A stretch of DNA of 64,000 nucleotides from Azadirachta indica (GCA_022749755.1 CM040453.1:17803368-17867367); one strand, 5' to 3'. Numbered from the stretch's first letter, positions 45,720 to 58,785 are shown. The notes: generated from the letters alone by a model not told the origin. Numbers and translations: made by a program.

Positions 45720-47462
45720 TTGTTTTTATCTAAATCTCTCTAGTACAATTAATTTTAGTTTTATTCAAACCAGAACATATAAAATAATTTATTTTTTAGT
45801 TGCTTAAATTTAATTAGTTATATTTTACATTGCAAGATTATATATTCTTTAGGCTATATACACATTGGTCCATACATTACATCTTATAAGCCCACAAAAA
45901 TATTAAATTTAATATTAGGTCTAAAAAAGTTATTCTTAGATATATTTTTGTATTCTTATTTAATAGCCTAAGTTAATTTTGATTAAAAAAAATTAAAAGA
46001 GAATTTTGATTATTTTTATTTATAATAAAATAATATGTATTTTTATTTTTTTATTTATATTAATTATGTTCTTGATAATATTTTTTAAAAAATACAATGA
46101 AAATAGTATAAATTTTAAATAGATATATTAAATTAAAGATTATTCATATTTTATTTAAAAACTCTTATGATCATTACATACAAAATTATTGTCTTGAAAA
46201 TAAAGAGAGAGAGAGCATTTTAGTATATTATTTTATCCAAATTCATTGTTAACATTTGATTTAAATAATTATATCATTTTCAAAATATTTTAAAATAATA
46301 AAATAAAATAAACATTTTAAAATTTAATATTTTAATCCTAGAACGTAGGAATGGCAAGTGGAATCCCAATCATCGTCCTCATGTCCGATTGGTCTATTGA
46401 TTTCGAGTCTCGTCCTTTCCCCATTTGGGTTTGAATGGGGTTAGCTAGAAATGTCTTGGATTCAAAGATTAAATCCCCAGCTTGGCCCGTTATTCTGTTT
46501 AATTCTGTTAAATTTTTATTTGATACCAGGCCTTTTATTTCAAGAGTGTCAGGCCCATCATTTATACTAAGTTCATTAAATATTTAATACTAAGTCTAAA
46601 ATTTTAAGATTATCGAGTCTATAATTTTTCTGATACCACTTTTTATCCATTCGATTTTTATTAGTTTCAAACCCAAATCCATAATTTTAAACCATTAATT
46701 TTTTTATCAATAAAATAAAAGTATTAACATTAAAATTAAATTCAAAAAATAAAAAATAAAAAATATACAAATTTGTCTCTCACTGTTAGGTAATCTAAAC
46801 AAAAAAATTATAAACCAAGATGTTAATGATTTACACTAACTTAAGGTTTAATTTTTTTTAAAGATTCTATTTAAAGTCCATTATTTTAAGTTAGCTGAAA
46901 TCAATAATTTTATAACCACCCAAACTTAGTATGGTTGGCCAGAAGACAAAGCCTCTCAAACACTACCAACGGCAGAGTTTAAATTTCTAATGTAATACTT
47001 GTAAATTATATATATAATGTGTATTATTAAAAAAATAATAATAATATTTTAATGATTTAATAGCACTAAACTCAATACAAATTGTAAAAAAATATCAAAT
47101 TTATTAACTTGAACACATATTAAAAATATTTTTAAAAAATTAGTTCTTACAATTATAAATTTTTTAATTTATCATTAATATTAAGTATTCTCAGTTTTTA
47201 ATTTTTCATCAAATCCTGTAATTCAAATTAAATTGTTTGTATCTTTTTAATAATAATAAATTAACTTTTTAAAGTGAAATCACCAATTCACATATCACCA
47301 AAATAATAATATAATAATAAATCCTTAATAATAATATAATTATAAATCCTTAATTTTTTATAAAATAATTGATAAAAATTAAGTAATTGACAACGATAAT
47401 CAATTTTATTAAACAATTTATATGAAATATTACAACTAATAATAATTTTTTTAGAATAAAAT
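45720..47462. other. AT-rich DNA, counterpart of 37850-39540
   Basis: No gene. Collinear with block 1 and leads into copy B. Confidence 0.6.
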
Positions 47463-49014
47463 ATCAAATTTAATTGATATGTTTATTTAAATTATGTAAA
47501 TAGAAAAATAAATAAACGTAATGTGATCAAATTCTTAATAGAATTAATAAAAAATTAGAAAAATATATTAAATTAATTTTAGAGTATTATGTTTCTTGAT
47601 AACTCTGTAAATTTTTTTTTGTGGATAAATAAGAAAATGAAATATAAAAAAAATCTTTGAGAAGTTTTTTGTCTTTGTTAATCTTATATTGCTAATTAAA
47701 AATAATAATTCATTAATTATAAATTGATTATTTTGTTTGTATATCAATTGATTATTTTTATTATATCAAAACTCATTGTTTCAATTATTAAATATTATTT
47801 AATTTTTTTGGTTGTTGACTATTTCAATGAATTTCTTTCCTAAAAAAATGAATTTTAAAAATCCTAAAATTGATTAAATTGAAAACTGTAAATTTTATGA
47901 GGACTCTATTGATTAAATTAACCAATTAGAAGCTTTTATTAATACTTGGTTGATGAAAATGAAAAATATGAAATTTTTATAATTATTATCAAATACTATG
48001 GATGCATATGTAATTTATTAAAATAAATTAAAATTTTTTTTCTACGAATTTGGGACGGTTTGAGGATAAAGGCCTATTTCCATCCCCGACTCTTATTTAG
48101 AATGAGGATGATTTTTCATTTCCATCGTGGCTTGATCTTTGTTTTTCTTCAAAATATGTCCTCAATTCTCAACCCAAATGAGTTGGGTTCTTGTAAAACC
48201 ACAGCCTTATAAGAGTGTTTGGCATTAATACTAAGTAATATGTAAGATATAATTGGGAGTAAATTATTAATTGTGAGAAAATTATATCATATTTCATTAT
48301 TTAAGTTATGTTGAGGGATTAGTATAAAATGATAATATGCTAAAAGTTAAGCCAAAATTTTCTGTTTTCTCAAAATTTAGTGAATATCTAGCACACCCTA
48401 AAAATTCAATAGTATTCGCTGTTTCTTTAAATTTTGAGGGGTATATTGATATTTTAAATTTGGCAATGCAGTAATTGATTTGTGTCATTTTCTATCTAAT
48501 TTAATAGATAATACAATAACTTGTGTACACAATGATGACACGGGAGTGTCCGAACATTAAGAGTAGAACTTAAGTGTGAATAAGTTCAAGAAAATTACCC
48601 TCATTTACTAAGTTATGAAGATATTGTCAAAAGGGTAATTTCAAATTTTAAACTGTACTCATTGAAGTAATATTTCAGAAAGAGGTTGGTGCTATTAGAA
48701 AGTTGAAGAAGTAACCTTTTTGTAAAATTTGACGGTTTAACATTTAGAGTTCTTTAGAGAAAGTTATGATAATTTCTTCACAACATGTTCATTTTCAAGG
48801 CAAAAATATGGATGCACGAATTTTAGAGAATTTTTTAACTTAAATTCAATGTGTTTTGTTTAATTTCAGGATGATAGAAGGATTTGGTGAGTTGAAATTC
48901 AAAGTCTTAGCTATTTTGGTTTATTTTCAAAGAATTTTAAATATTTGTATTCATTTATCAAAGTTAGGTAATAGTTGTTGGCCTAACTTTTGACATTTCT
49001 TTCCTTGCAATAGC

Positions 49015-49023
49015 CTATATAAA
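49015..49023 (+). promoter_or_regulatory. TATA box in the 5' LTR (copy B)
   Basis: CTATATAAA about 265 bp before the LTR end, matching the box in copy A. It would drive the internal ORF starting at 49314. Confidence 0.5.
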
Positions 49024-49282
49024 GGCTTCAAGTATGTAGTATTGATATCAAGTTGTTTTGAGTTGAGTTAAATAAAATTTTGTTATTCTATACTTTGTAT
49101 CTCTTGTGGAGAATTTTCATAGAGTGGTAAGTGTTCTTTTCAGTCCTACAACTTTTGGTAGCAACTTAGGGTAGTGTTTCTGTATCCCTTTTGTTGTGAA
49201 CCTTAGGAGGAGAGTTTATTTCAACCATTATTTAATTAAAAACCTAAATCTCCACACAAACCCCCATTATCCGGTATCAATT

Positions 49283-49295
49283 TGGTATCAGAGCC
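49283..49295 (+). other. Primer-binding site (tRNA-iMet)
   Basis: TGGTATCAGAGCC three bases after the 5' LTR; one base more of the standard match than in copy A. Confidence 0.9.
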
Positions 49296-49313
49296 AAAAG
49301 ATCTTTTCAAAAC

Positions 49314-50477
49314 ATGAGAATATCTGCAACTTATGAAGTTATAGCAGCTTGTCATTACCTAGAGTATTTTGAGTTTAGTTGCCCAATCACCAAAGCTTAT
49401 CCTCATGATCCTCAATTACAAGATATGAGAAGACAACTCAATCAAATTCAAAAACATTTTGAGGTATATGAAAATCTACAAATAATTCAGCAACATGAAG
49501 AAACTGTCTATGAAAATCTTATTGACAAAGGAGATAGAGAAGACTACATGGAGGCAGAATATGAAGATTACATAGAGGAAGAAGATGATGTGCAACATGT
49601 CCGTAAATCCATTGTTGAAGCAGAAAAAGAGGAAGACTACATGGAAGTAAAGTATGATGACTACACAGAGGAGGAAGAAGATGAGGTAGAACTGATTCAT
49701 AGGACCTTTGAAGGAGCAAAATTTCATGAGGATGAAATGGAGACTGAAGTGGAAAAGAATACGAAAAGAGATGAAGAAGTTGAAAGTAAGGTAACCAAAC
49801 ACTACTTTGTTTCATTTTTGGTTGAGGAGAAGTATCAAAATGAAACTTGGTTTGAAGTTGTTCCTCTGAATTGTTATCATTTAAATAGATATCCTTGGAA
49901 ATATGGTAGAAAGAACATGTATGGTGGTTTTAAAAACACTTATTTTTTTAAGAAGGGTGGTGTTAAGAGTATTTTAAATTCTAACAATATGAAAAGTATT
50001 ACTAAACCTTTCAAAGGAGAGGGAAACATTTTTCTTACTCTTTCCAAGTTTAAAAGAAAGGCAAAGAAGAGTGGCAATATTTTTTATCTTCTTGTTTTGG
50101 GAGAAAATAAAGATGGCAATAAACCACTGCAGATCGTAAAGCATCTTTTTGAAAAGTTTTGTGATGCTGTTCTGGAGGAAATTTCACCTAGACTTCATGA
50201 CATCCAAAGCTTCAATGGAGTGACCTTATATTATCGGAGATTCATCAAAAATTTCAACACCATTGCTACAATCATTGAATGCTTGAAACCTTTCTTGTTC
50301 AAGTGGACAAGTGAAGCACAATGGAGTTTTGAACATCTAAAAAAGAAGAATCGAAATGCAAGAAACAATAATCTCAGGCCATATCATAGATTCAGAGATT
50401 GGAGACTTTGGAGAGTCTTTATTTTTCAACTAGAGGGATTGACACGGGAATGTCTGAATATCAAGAGTAGAACTTAA
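49314..50477 (+). CDS. 387-aa gypsy-derived protein with RT core deleted in frame
   Basis: ATG 49314 lies 19 bp past the primer-binding site; the frame is open to TAA at the start of the 3' LTR. Residues about 1-75 are unplaced and may be a gag remnant. About 78-155 form a very acidic segment with two copies of an EDYMEAEYEDY-type unit. About 180-225 match the Ty3/gypsy protease-to-RT linker (WFEVVPLNCYHL, YPWKYGRKN, NTYFFKKGG, cf. RPWQFDRKV...GRKNTYSF). About 265-300 resemble the pre-RT segment (LFEKFCDAVLEEISPRLHDIQ). The next residues are SFNGVTLYYRRFIKNFNTIA and SEAQWSFEHLKK, the RT end. The whole RT core, RNase H and integrase are missing. An intact frame after this deletion is unusual. 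It may be chance or may reflect past use as a trans-mobilised or exapted protein. Confidence 0.7.
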   Translation: MRISATYEVIAACHYLEYFEFSCPITKAYPHDPQLQDMRRQLNQIQKHFEVYENLQIIQQHEETVYENLIDKGDREDYMEAEYEDYIEEEDDVQHVRKSIVEAEKEEDYMEVKYDDYTEEEEDEVELIHRTFEGAKFHEDEMETEVEKNTKRDEEVESKVTKHYFVSFLVEEKYQNETWFEVVPLNCYHLNRYPWKYGRKNMYGGFKNTYFFKKGGVKSILNSNNMKSITKPFKGEGNIFLTLSKFKRKAKKSGNIFYLLVLGENKDGNKPLQIVKHLFEKFCDAVLEEISPRLHDIQSFNGVTLYYRRFIKNFNTIATIIECLKPFLFKWTSEAQWSFEHLKKKNRNARNNNLRPYHRFRDWRLWRVFIFQLEGLTRECLNIKSRT

Positions 50478-51218
50478 GTGTCAATAAGTTCAAAAAGATT
50501 ACCCAACTTTACTAAGTTATGAAGATACTATCAGAAGGATAATTTCAAAATTTAAATTGTACTCACTGAAGTAATATTTCATAAAGAGGTTGGTACCACT
50601 AGAAAGTTGAAGAAGTAAGCTTTCTGTAAAATTTTATGGTTTAGCATTTGGAGTTCTTTAGAGAAAGTTATGATAACTTCTTCACAACATGTTCATTTTC
50701 AAGGCACAAATCTGGATACACAAATTTTAGAGATTTTTTAACTTAAATTCAATGTGTTTTGTTTAATTTCTAGATGATAGAAGGATTTGGTGAGTTGTAA
50801 TTCAAAGTCTCAGCTATTTTGGTTTATTTTCAAAGAATTTTAAATGTTTGTATTCATTTGTCAAAGTTAGGTAATGGTTGTTGGCTTAACCATTGAAATT
50901 TTTAGGGGTTGTTGGCCTAACCTTCGACATGTCTTTCCTTGCAAGAGAATATATAAAGACTTCAAGTATGTGGTATTGATATCAAGTTATTTTGAGTTGA
51001 GTTAAATAAATATTTGTTATTCTATACTCTGTATCTCTTGTGGAAAATTTTCATAGAGTGGTGAGTGTTCTTTTCAGTTCTACAACCTTTGGTAGCAACT
51101 TAGGATGGTGTTTCTGTATCCCTTTTGTTATGAATCTTAAGAGAAGAGCTTATTTCAACCCTTATTTAATTAAAAACCTAAATTCCTACACAAACCCCCA
51201 TTATCCGGTATCAAATGA

Positions 51219-53100
51219 CATGTCAATTTATTATATTACTACATTAAAATAAAAATTTAGAAAATATATATTTAATAATTAAACTTATATGTGGTCTAAA
51301 TAGAAGCAAATATAATGTTTTCAATAGACATTGAAAATCCGAAATATTTTATTTAATCCTTAGAAATTGAAATCATATAGAACATGTGTATAAAATTGGC
51401 CATAAATTTAGACCGACTACTTTATTTCAAAATTATACAAGTATGTAAATAATTATTAAAGTGTAAAAGTTCTCTAAAATCATTTTACTATTTAAATTAC
51501 CTTTTGGGATTAAAATGATAATATGCTAATAAGTTAAAGTGATGGAAGTTAAGTAAAGGGTTATCTTCTTATTTTCTCAAAATTTTGGACATATTTAACA
51601 CAACCTAAAAATTAAAGAGTAATTGTTATTATTTCCAAAGTTCGAGAGGTATATTACAATATCTCATATAAATATATAAATAATGACCTATTGATTTATT
51701 GCATTAGTAAATAAAAAAAAGTGAAATAAAATTTAATTAGCTAGAAAAATATATCCTGGAAAGTAACACGCATGGAAGTAAATTTAGTATGCATTTGAGT
51801 TTTATTCTTTTTAAATATTGTGCATTTAATGTTAAAAATGCACATAGAAAAAATTTCTAGAAGCTATAGACTTGTTATATCAATTTTGTTTGCGTCTAAA
51901 GGACATACGAACAATCATAGCAAAAGACATTATTACATACATGTTATTTATATGAATTTTTTTCAAAAAAAATTTTAGAATGCAAGTAAAATCTCATCAC
52001 TTTATGATGAAAACCGATCAGATCACAAATTCAAGTGGTGTTTGTTTTCTTGACTAAAATTCTAAAAGTCATAAATTGAAATAAATTTAAAATGTTAGAA
52101 TTTGGTTAATGTATTTATTTGTTTTGCCTTAAGTCTAAATATAAATGTTAAAATTGTTTATATTTTAATTAATAAAATATGAAAATAAATATATTTACAT
52201 TTAGACCTTATATATTTTAATTGTTAGATAGATAATAAAGTATGAAAATTTGACAAGTAGGCGTGGAAAATGGGGAAACAACACATATCCTTGAAGTATG
52301 AGAATCATAATACTTTTATTATCATTTGCATCCCTAAATTTTAGTAAAATAACAAATTATGATATACTTATTTTGGTTATAATACTTTAAGCCTTTTTTT
52401 TTACAACATACTAAAGACTTAATAAATTTTTTTTTTAATTTACTATTTAAATAAAAATTGAAAAAGAATATATTATTATCTAGAAATTTTTAACAATGTG
52501 TTGGATTAAATTTTTGTGCTAAATATTTCTAACCATCTTTTTTTTACTTTCTAATAATAATTTAATATGTATTATCAAAAGAAATTTAAATGAAACATTT
52601 TTAGTATTTAATTTCTTATGTATAATATATCTATTTAAAAAAATTATATTGTAATAGATTATAATATGTGAATTAAATTTGGTGGCATGTGTTAATAAAA
52701 TTAATAATTAGATATATTTTTTATATTCTTATTAAGTAATATAATTTAATTCTAATTAATAATTAGTAATTAATTAAAGCAATAAAATAGTAGAAGAATA
52801 ATATCTAAATATACATAAACCTCTGATCAATAGTTTATTTCAACTCTTTGTCTTATCTGTCTCCTTCATATTTTTAGGTATTGGTTATATTTAAATAATT
52901 TTTCATAATTATAAGTCTTCTCTCTTCAACATATTATCATACTTTTTTCTTTTAAAAACACTTTTATGCACAATTTGTCAACAAAACTAAGTGTGTATAC
53001 ACATGATGCCTCAAGAAAAAACAAATGAAGACATTTCTCTTTGTTCGAAGTTCATGAAATAAAATCAAATTTTACGTTCTTCAAAATTTTCATTCATATT
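51219..53100. other. AT-rich intergenic DNA, no gene seen
   Basis: Counterpart of 3804-5720 in copy A with short indels. No coding signal. Confidence 0.6.
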
Positions 53101-53126
53101 TTATTTATTTGGTTGATTTCAAATTA

Positions 53127-53216
53127 CTATTTGTTCGGACTTTGGACCAGGGGTCCTACAGAACCATCATATGCTGCAATTTTACCGAATACGTAGCCAC
53201 CTTGATTTTTCATCAT
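53127..53216 (-). other. Small conserved ORF of 29 codons, unknown (copy B)
   Basis: Counterpart of 5747-5836. One base differs, giving I to V in GGYIFGKI. Same start and stop. Unknown function, if any. Confidence 0.3.
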
Positions 53217-53449
53217 ACGTTATTAATAAACAGAAACTTGATTTTCAAGTGTTCAAAAGAATTTGAACAGAAAGCATCGTTAAAAATACATTCATTTTAA
53301 AAACTAATTAAAAAAATAATTAATGATACATATGTTTAAAATAAAATTTTACTTTGCCAAAACAAATGATTCAAAAATTTAAGATTATATATGCATTGAA
53401 TTTATTTATGTGATTATTCTCATCAGATTTTGTAAAATTCTGCATTATA

Positions 53450-54600
53450 TATATATATATATATTGAGTGTAAAACTAAAAGTGATCTAGTTAATAACTA
53501 TATGTGAAAATCATAACGATAAGTGATTGATGATGATTCTTACAAACTGTATATGATCTCTATAAAATAAACTATTTATTTTATTATTACATTTCATATG
53601 TTTTACGATCTAAAATTTAGAACACCATCTTCAAAACTTAAAGAGTCTATTTAATTTAAAATTTACAACTTTAACCTAAATTTTAAAACCTAATGCAAAA
53701 TTAAAAACTCTTATTCTATAAATTTGAACATTTAAAGTCCATTCGATATAACTTTTCAAACAGAGTTTTTGGAAATAGGCCTTTTACCTGTGAAACTTTT
53801 ATAAGTAGAATTTTTAACAAAAATTTATTAATCGTTTGGTTATTACAAATAATTTTTAAGAAAATTTGAATAATTATTTTAATAGATAAATATTTAATAT
53901 TTTATTTTAAAGAAATAGCGTAAATATTTTAAAATAAAGTAAGAGTGTTTTAATTAATTCTATATTTTAAAAAAATAAAAAATTTCTACTATTAAAAACT
54001 CAAATTTTGGGTTTTTTCCAGTAGAAAGAAACTTTCTTAATTTTTAAAAATCTTTTTTTAATATTAATCAAACAATATTAAAAAAATTTGAAAAGAGATT
54101 TTATCATTAAAAAAAAACTCTTTTAACTAATGAAAATGTCAAATCAAGAGCACACTTAATGTAATTTTTAAGAACTTAAGTGTATAAATGTTAGAGGGAG
54201 ATCAATAACCCCATAAAATTATATATATTCTTAAAATAGTAAACTATTGAATATAAACTTCTCGTACAATTGGGATTAAATCTAACTAATACACATGTTA
54301 AATTTAATCTTAATGATTAACAAATAATGTAAAAATATATATAATCTGATGAGACTATTAACAAGTCCCCACATATACATATGTTAAATTAGTTGCATAC
54401 ATCATTCTTTTTTTGGTTGGATATTTCTTTTGTGTTTTCTCTTCTTTTCAATCAATATTTGAATTAACATTTAAGCTCTAGTCCTTGTTCATCAACTGAA
54501 AGCACGAAAATAAAGTTTCAATCTCTACATAGTACATACATACTACTGCGTAAGTACTCTAATTATTCGTAACTGTCTCTTTTCATTCTCACTTTATGAC
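53450..54600. other. AT-rich intergenic DNA, no gene seen
   Basis: Counterpart of 6300-7440. The 234-bp segment 6050-6283 of copy A is missing just before it. Confidence 0.5.
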
Positions 54601-54605
54601 TGTAA

Positions 54606-54632
54606 ATATATATATATATATATATATATATA
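54606..54632. repeat. (TA)n microsatellite (copy B)
   Basis: About thirteen repeats, longer than in copy A. Confidence 0.9.
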
Positions 54633-54747
54633 CTGAATATATAAATCAACTTACCCCTTAACCCGGCGAAGCCAATATATCTTGCTAAGGGTGGGGGATG
54701 CCTGCTGCTGTAAAAAAAGTTAATAATTTCAGCTTGCACAAGTCTGC

Positions 54748-54796
54748 ATATACATATACATACATACATACATACATACATATGTGTGTGTGTGTA
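54748..54796. repeat. (CATA)n-(GT)n compound microsatellite (copy B)
   Basis: Shorter allele of the array at 7591-7655. Confidence 0.9.
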
Positions 54797-55510
54797 CATA
54801 TATGGTATGTTTTCAAAGAAATGAAGGAGATATCATATAGCATCAACAGATTGTAATTAATAATAAGAAGCTTAATTGAAAACAAACATATATAGAACAT
54901 CATCACGTCTCGTTTGAATGAGTATAGAGTCTTTCATCATTCTTAGTTAACTTAAAGCGTGTGTTAAAGATTTAGGATATTCTACTACCACTACATATAT
55001 ATACATATATTGTTGGGTTGGATTTCACTTCTATTTAGAAAAGTCCCAATTTTGATGTTCACATGATTAGGGATTTAAGATCTTTTTTAATTTTGTAGCT
55101 ATATAAGATGTGTGTGTGAGAAGAGTAGTGCAAGCCGTAAGACAGAAAGACGACACTTTTTTAGAAAATTTGAGTCCTGTACAGTTTTCATCAAACTAAC
55201 GATCAGGTGGCGATTTAAACTCTATTTTGTCTCAAATTTCATGTGGAGATGCTAAACACATAGTTCTTGATTCTGGACGGTGTGATTGACCATCAGAGCT
55301 CTCTAACATGTCCAGAATTTACGTTTACAACAACTCTAATTTTCAGAAGAAGAAGCATATTTTCTTGTTTCTTCCTAATATATATATATATACATATATG
55401 TAGACACACGCATAAAAGAAGTCTTGTCACATATGGTTATTATACCAGAAGAAGAAGCATATTTTCATCTCTAGTTGATAATGGAGACAGCTGCAGCAGG
55501 AGTCATCCTT

Positions 55511-56540
55511 TTAACCAGCATATGGTAAGCTGCAAGCAAAAGTAGAGGATAGAAGTGAGGAAGAGTACTTCATGAAAAAGCTGATTAGGGTTTCCATTAT
55601 TAGTATTTCTAGAGAAAAATAAGTTCTGAACAATCTTGACTTGTTTATATGTACGAGGAAATCGAACTCACCCCACTTTGAGAGATGTATCAGAACTGTC
55701 AGCCTCAGGAGGAGGACCATTAGAGGAGTTGGAAACAATGGTCACAGTCTGATGACTGCCCTTCTTCACACAGCATGTTTTCTGAAGAATCAAAAGCAGC
55801 TTGTCTTCGAGCATGAGATATCTCCGCCACCTTCAGTTGAATTCTCATTAACAAATTTATTAACTTAACTATGAATAAGCAAATGACTGTTTGCATACTT
55901 GCTGTCTTAGGGACTCGTTCTCTTCCATCAATTGCTTTCCCTGCATCTTAATTTCATCAGTTCCAAAAGATCAGAAAATGGGAGGAGTTATGCCAAGCAA
56001 TGGAAGCCTAAATCTATACATATATGGAAGCTTAACATTCTCTACATTGTATATTTTCCTGAAACAATGAATGAATATATTGAAAACCAGAAAATAGAAA
56101 ATGAAAGAAGAACTTTCCACGTTACCAATCAGCCTAGCAGACATTAACGTTATCCGAATGGATTAAATCGAACCTTTCTTTGAAGATCACTGATCTCTTT
56201 CATAGTCTTTTCACCCTGAAAGTTATAAAAGACAGTGTCAATAAATCTGAAGCATAAACAATTTGACCAAAATGTAAGTGTTTTCAGTACATACCTTCTT
56301 TTCTATCACCCGGCTCAATCCTACTTAAAGAGACTTCTCTAGCTGCTGCAGCTCTTCTATGTTCGGTCCTTGAATCTCCTCTCCCCTCAGTTTCCTGTTT
56401 TGTACGGGGAATTATGTATCTTAATTTGCGCACATTAATTACAACATATTAATCAATGCACAAAACAGGATCATACCACGGTTGATGGCTTTTCTCTGCA
56501 ACTTCCTTGCTCAACCTGGGGAAGTTGTTGCTCTCACCAG
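55511..56540 (-). pseudogene. SVP/JOINTLESS-like MIKC MADS-box remnant (copy B)
   Basis: Exons at 56480-56540 (61 bp), 56295-56394 (100), 56174-56215 (42), 55899-55940 (42), 55672-55830 (159) and 55511-55529 (19). Compared with copy A, the first exon lost one base (VES region), and the 100-bp exon has GAA to TAA inside EKSLEVG, a premature stop in the K box. The C-terminal frameshift after GQSSD is the same as in copy A, so it predates the duplication. LPYAG and the final stop are kept. No MADS-domain exon found. Confidence 0.85.
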
Positions 56541-57036
56541 CTACAATCAATGTAGATATAGTAAAACTGATTCTATAAACGTAGGAAAAGAAAATTTAAT
56601 GTTCAAATGTTTGGGTTATTTATATATAGAGCTATATTATAAACATGAAAATGCAAAAATTTGTCAATTCTCTCTGGGCAAAAAGCTTTTCAAGAGTGGC
56701 AAGAAGTTAATGACAGCACGATTTGCAAAGAAATTGGATGAAAAACATTAGACCATGCAAGAGTCGAGTGAAATAGATTCACCTGTTACACATTCAATAA
56801 TAGATTAAAGTACCGAAATTAACTTGAAAAAAGGTAAAAAGAAAAAAAAAAAAAAAAAAATCTGAGTAGGCATTTTGGACATATCTACCATTTCCTTACT
56901 CTGTTTTCTACGTTCTTGGGGGTGCTTCAAACAGGAGGGTGTTGATCTTTATCTAGGCAAGTGTTTGTTTCCACAATCAGCAAGAAAAGCGAAGTAATTG
57001 GCTCCCACCTTCTTCAAATTTGTAGTTTATGATTAT

Positions 57037-58215
57037 AGGAAAAACATTAATTTCATACTTTGATTTATATTTCAATATTATCACTTATATTTTTAATGTT
57101 TTGAAATTGTACTTCTCGTCTCTACTGTCAAAAATTGACTATTAATTGTTTGTATTTTTTGTCATTTAATACCTTTACCCTTAACTAAATTAAATTTAAA
57201 TTGGGCTTAAACTATAATTTAAGGCCAACTTGATTTTTTTTTTTAAAGAAAAAATATGATATTTGTAAGTATTGGAGGTTGAACTTTGAACCTTAGATTA
57301 AAAAATTTAACTCTTTACCACTAAATTAATTTAATACTAATTAATTTTTATATACACCATTTTATATATTATTAGATATTAGATAGATGACAATATAAAT
57401 AATGATGAAAATAAAATTATCTAATAAAAAATAAATTTAAATGAAAAATGAAAAAGAAAAATTTATTTAAATTTTTTATAAAAACTAATGAAAAAAAATA
57501 TAAAAAAACTTCGTTTTATTAAGACTTAATTGCTTTTATTTTTATTTTGTCAAATAATTATAGTTACTGAATACTATGTTTTTTTATATTATTAAAATTT
57601 ACAAAAAAAATTTATTCATAATCACGCTTTACAAAACGTCTTATTCTTAAATGGTTTTTACAAGAAATTTAAATTTTATTATTTTTATTTTTAGTTAATT
57701 TTATTGTAAAAATTTAAAAAAATGAGAAGAAACAAATTTATTACATTATGAATTTATTTTTTATTCTTAATAATTTTTAATTTGAAATTACTTTTTATTA
57801 AATAATTTTATTCTAAATATTTATTTGAATTTCTTGAAATTAATATTTATTTAATTATGTTTTTAATATATGCTAACAATAAATAATATATAATATATAT
57901 AGATATTAGTAAGTGGTTTACCTTAATGGTTAAAATTAAAATTTAAAAATTGAGGTATAAGGTTCAAACCTCTCTAAGCACAAATATTTTGTTTCTTCTT
58001 TTAAAGAACTAAGTTGGGTTAAGTTATGGTTTAAGTCCAATTCAAAATTAGATAACATCATCATTGTTGCTAGAGACAATAATGTCAATTGTACTTAAAA
58101 ATTGAATTTCCAACATTAGTGTTATAACGGTAGGAACTAAAAGCATAATTTTGAAATCGTAGGCATGCAAGTGGTAATATCGAAATAACTAAAAGACAAA
58201 ATTAGTATTTTTCCT
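57037..58215. mobile_element. Non-autonomous element with long terminal inverted repeats (copy B)
   Basis: Counterpart of 9904-11079 with the same ends (AGGAAAAACATTAATTT and ATTAGTATTTTTCCT) and the same flanks, so the insertion predates the duplication. Inverted arms of about 280-300 bp; AT-rich centre without genes. Confidence 0.75.
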
Positions 58216-58572
58216 ATATTATATTTGTATAGATCACTAACTCAAATCACTATACTTGTGAAAAAATAAAATTTTAAAAATATTAAAAAAAAATTATTAT
58301 TAAATAAAATTAATAATAAATTTATATTAAGTTACAAAATTATAACTTAATAATTGATTAAGTATAATTACCATTATGCACACATGATGCAACCAACATC
58401 GTCCCTGGTTGCTTAGAGACATATGTAACAAACATAAATTGCTTACTTACATGTTTATCTAACCTATAGAGCAACCTAGGCCTACTTTATATGTCACTTT
58501 TTTTAATTTAAGGAACTATCTTGCCACGTCAAAGAGACCGAATTCTCGTTTGTATATTTCTAGCAAAAGGAC

Positions 58573-58582
58573 CCTATTTTGG
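58573..58582. promoter_or_regulatory. CArG-box motif (copy B)
   Basis: CCTATTTTGG, identical to 11435-11444 and in an identical surrounding. Confidence 0.35.
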
Positions 58583-58785
58583 GTCTTTTCAAATTCCCCT
58601 AGGCAACATTTTGAGACCTCTTTCTCACAACCTATGATTATCATCACTTATGTTGTACTTTTTAACCACCCACTATACTGCTTAGCTATTACCTATACAT
58701 TATTGATAATTAAGCAAGGAAATGTTAATTAATTAGCTAATTAATACTATGTCTTAGCTAGTGTATCATGAGCATGCAATATTAT

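Larger units (their letters stand above)
41821..45720. repeat. Higher-order minisatellite array with embedded MITEs (block 2)
   Basis: The ~111-bp monomer of 37120-37850 is repeated here roughly 25-30 times. Landmark monomers (ACAAGACAT...GAATTGACTCTT) at 41821, 43185 and 44434, and MITE starts at 42347, 43602 and 44851, show three higher-order units of about 1.25 kb; the first is about 110 bp (one monomer) longer. Each unit has a MITE after its fifth or so monomer. The unit, MITE included, was therefore multiplied after the MITE inserted. Confidence 0.88.
40000..47873. repeat. Tandem block 2 (expanded)
   Basis: Second copy of block 1. It joins smoothly into copy B of the large duplication (which starts in the window's terms at 47463). 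It is longer because its minisatellite expanded into higher-order units with MITEs. Confidence 0.75.
48536..51213 (+). mobile_element. Deleted Ty3/gypsy LTR retrotransposon, copy B
   Basis: 5' LTR 48536-49279 (744 bp) and 3' LTR 50440-51213 (774 bp), with TGACACGGG starts and CCGGTATCA ends. The target duplication AATGA is at 48531-48535 and 51214-51218. Primer-binding site at 49283-49295; purine tract just before 50440. It is the same insertion as 1080-3798, copied by the segmental duplication. Diagnostic bases are shared by position (5' with 5', 3' with 3'). The interior keeps one long ORF. Confidence 0.93.
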
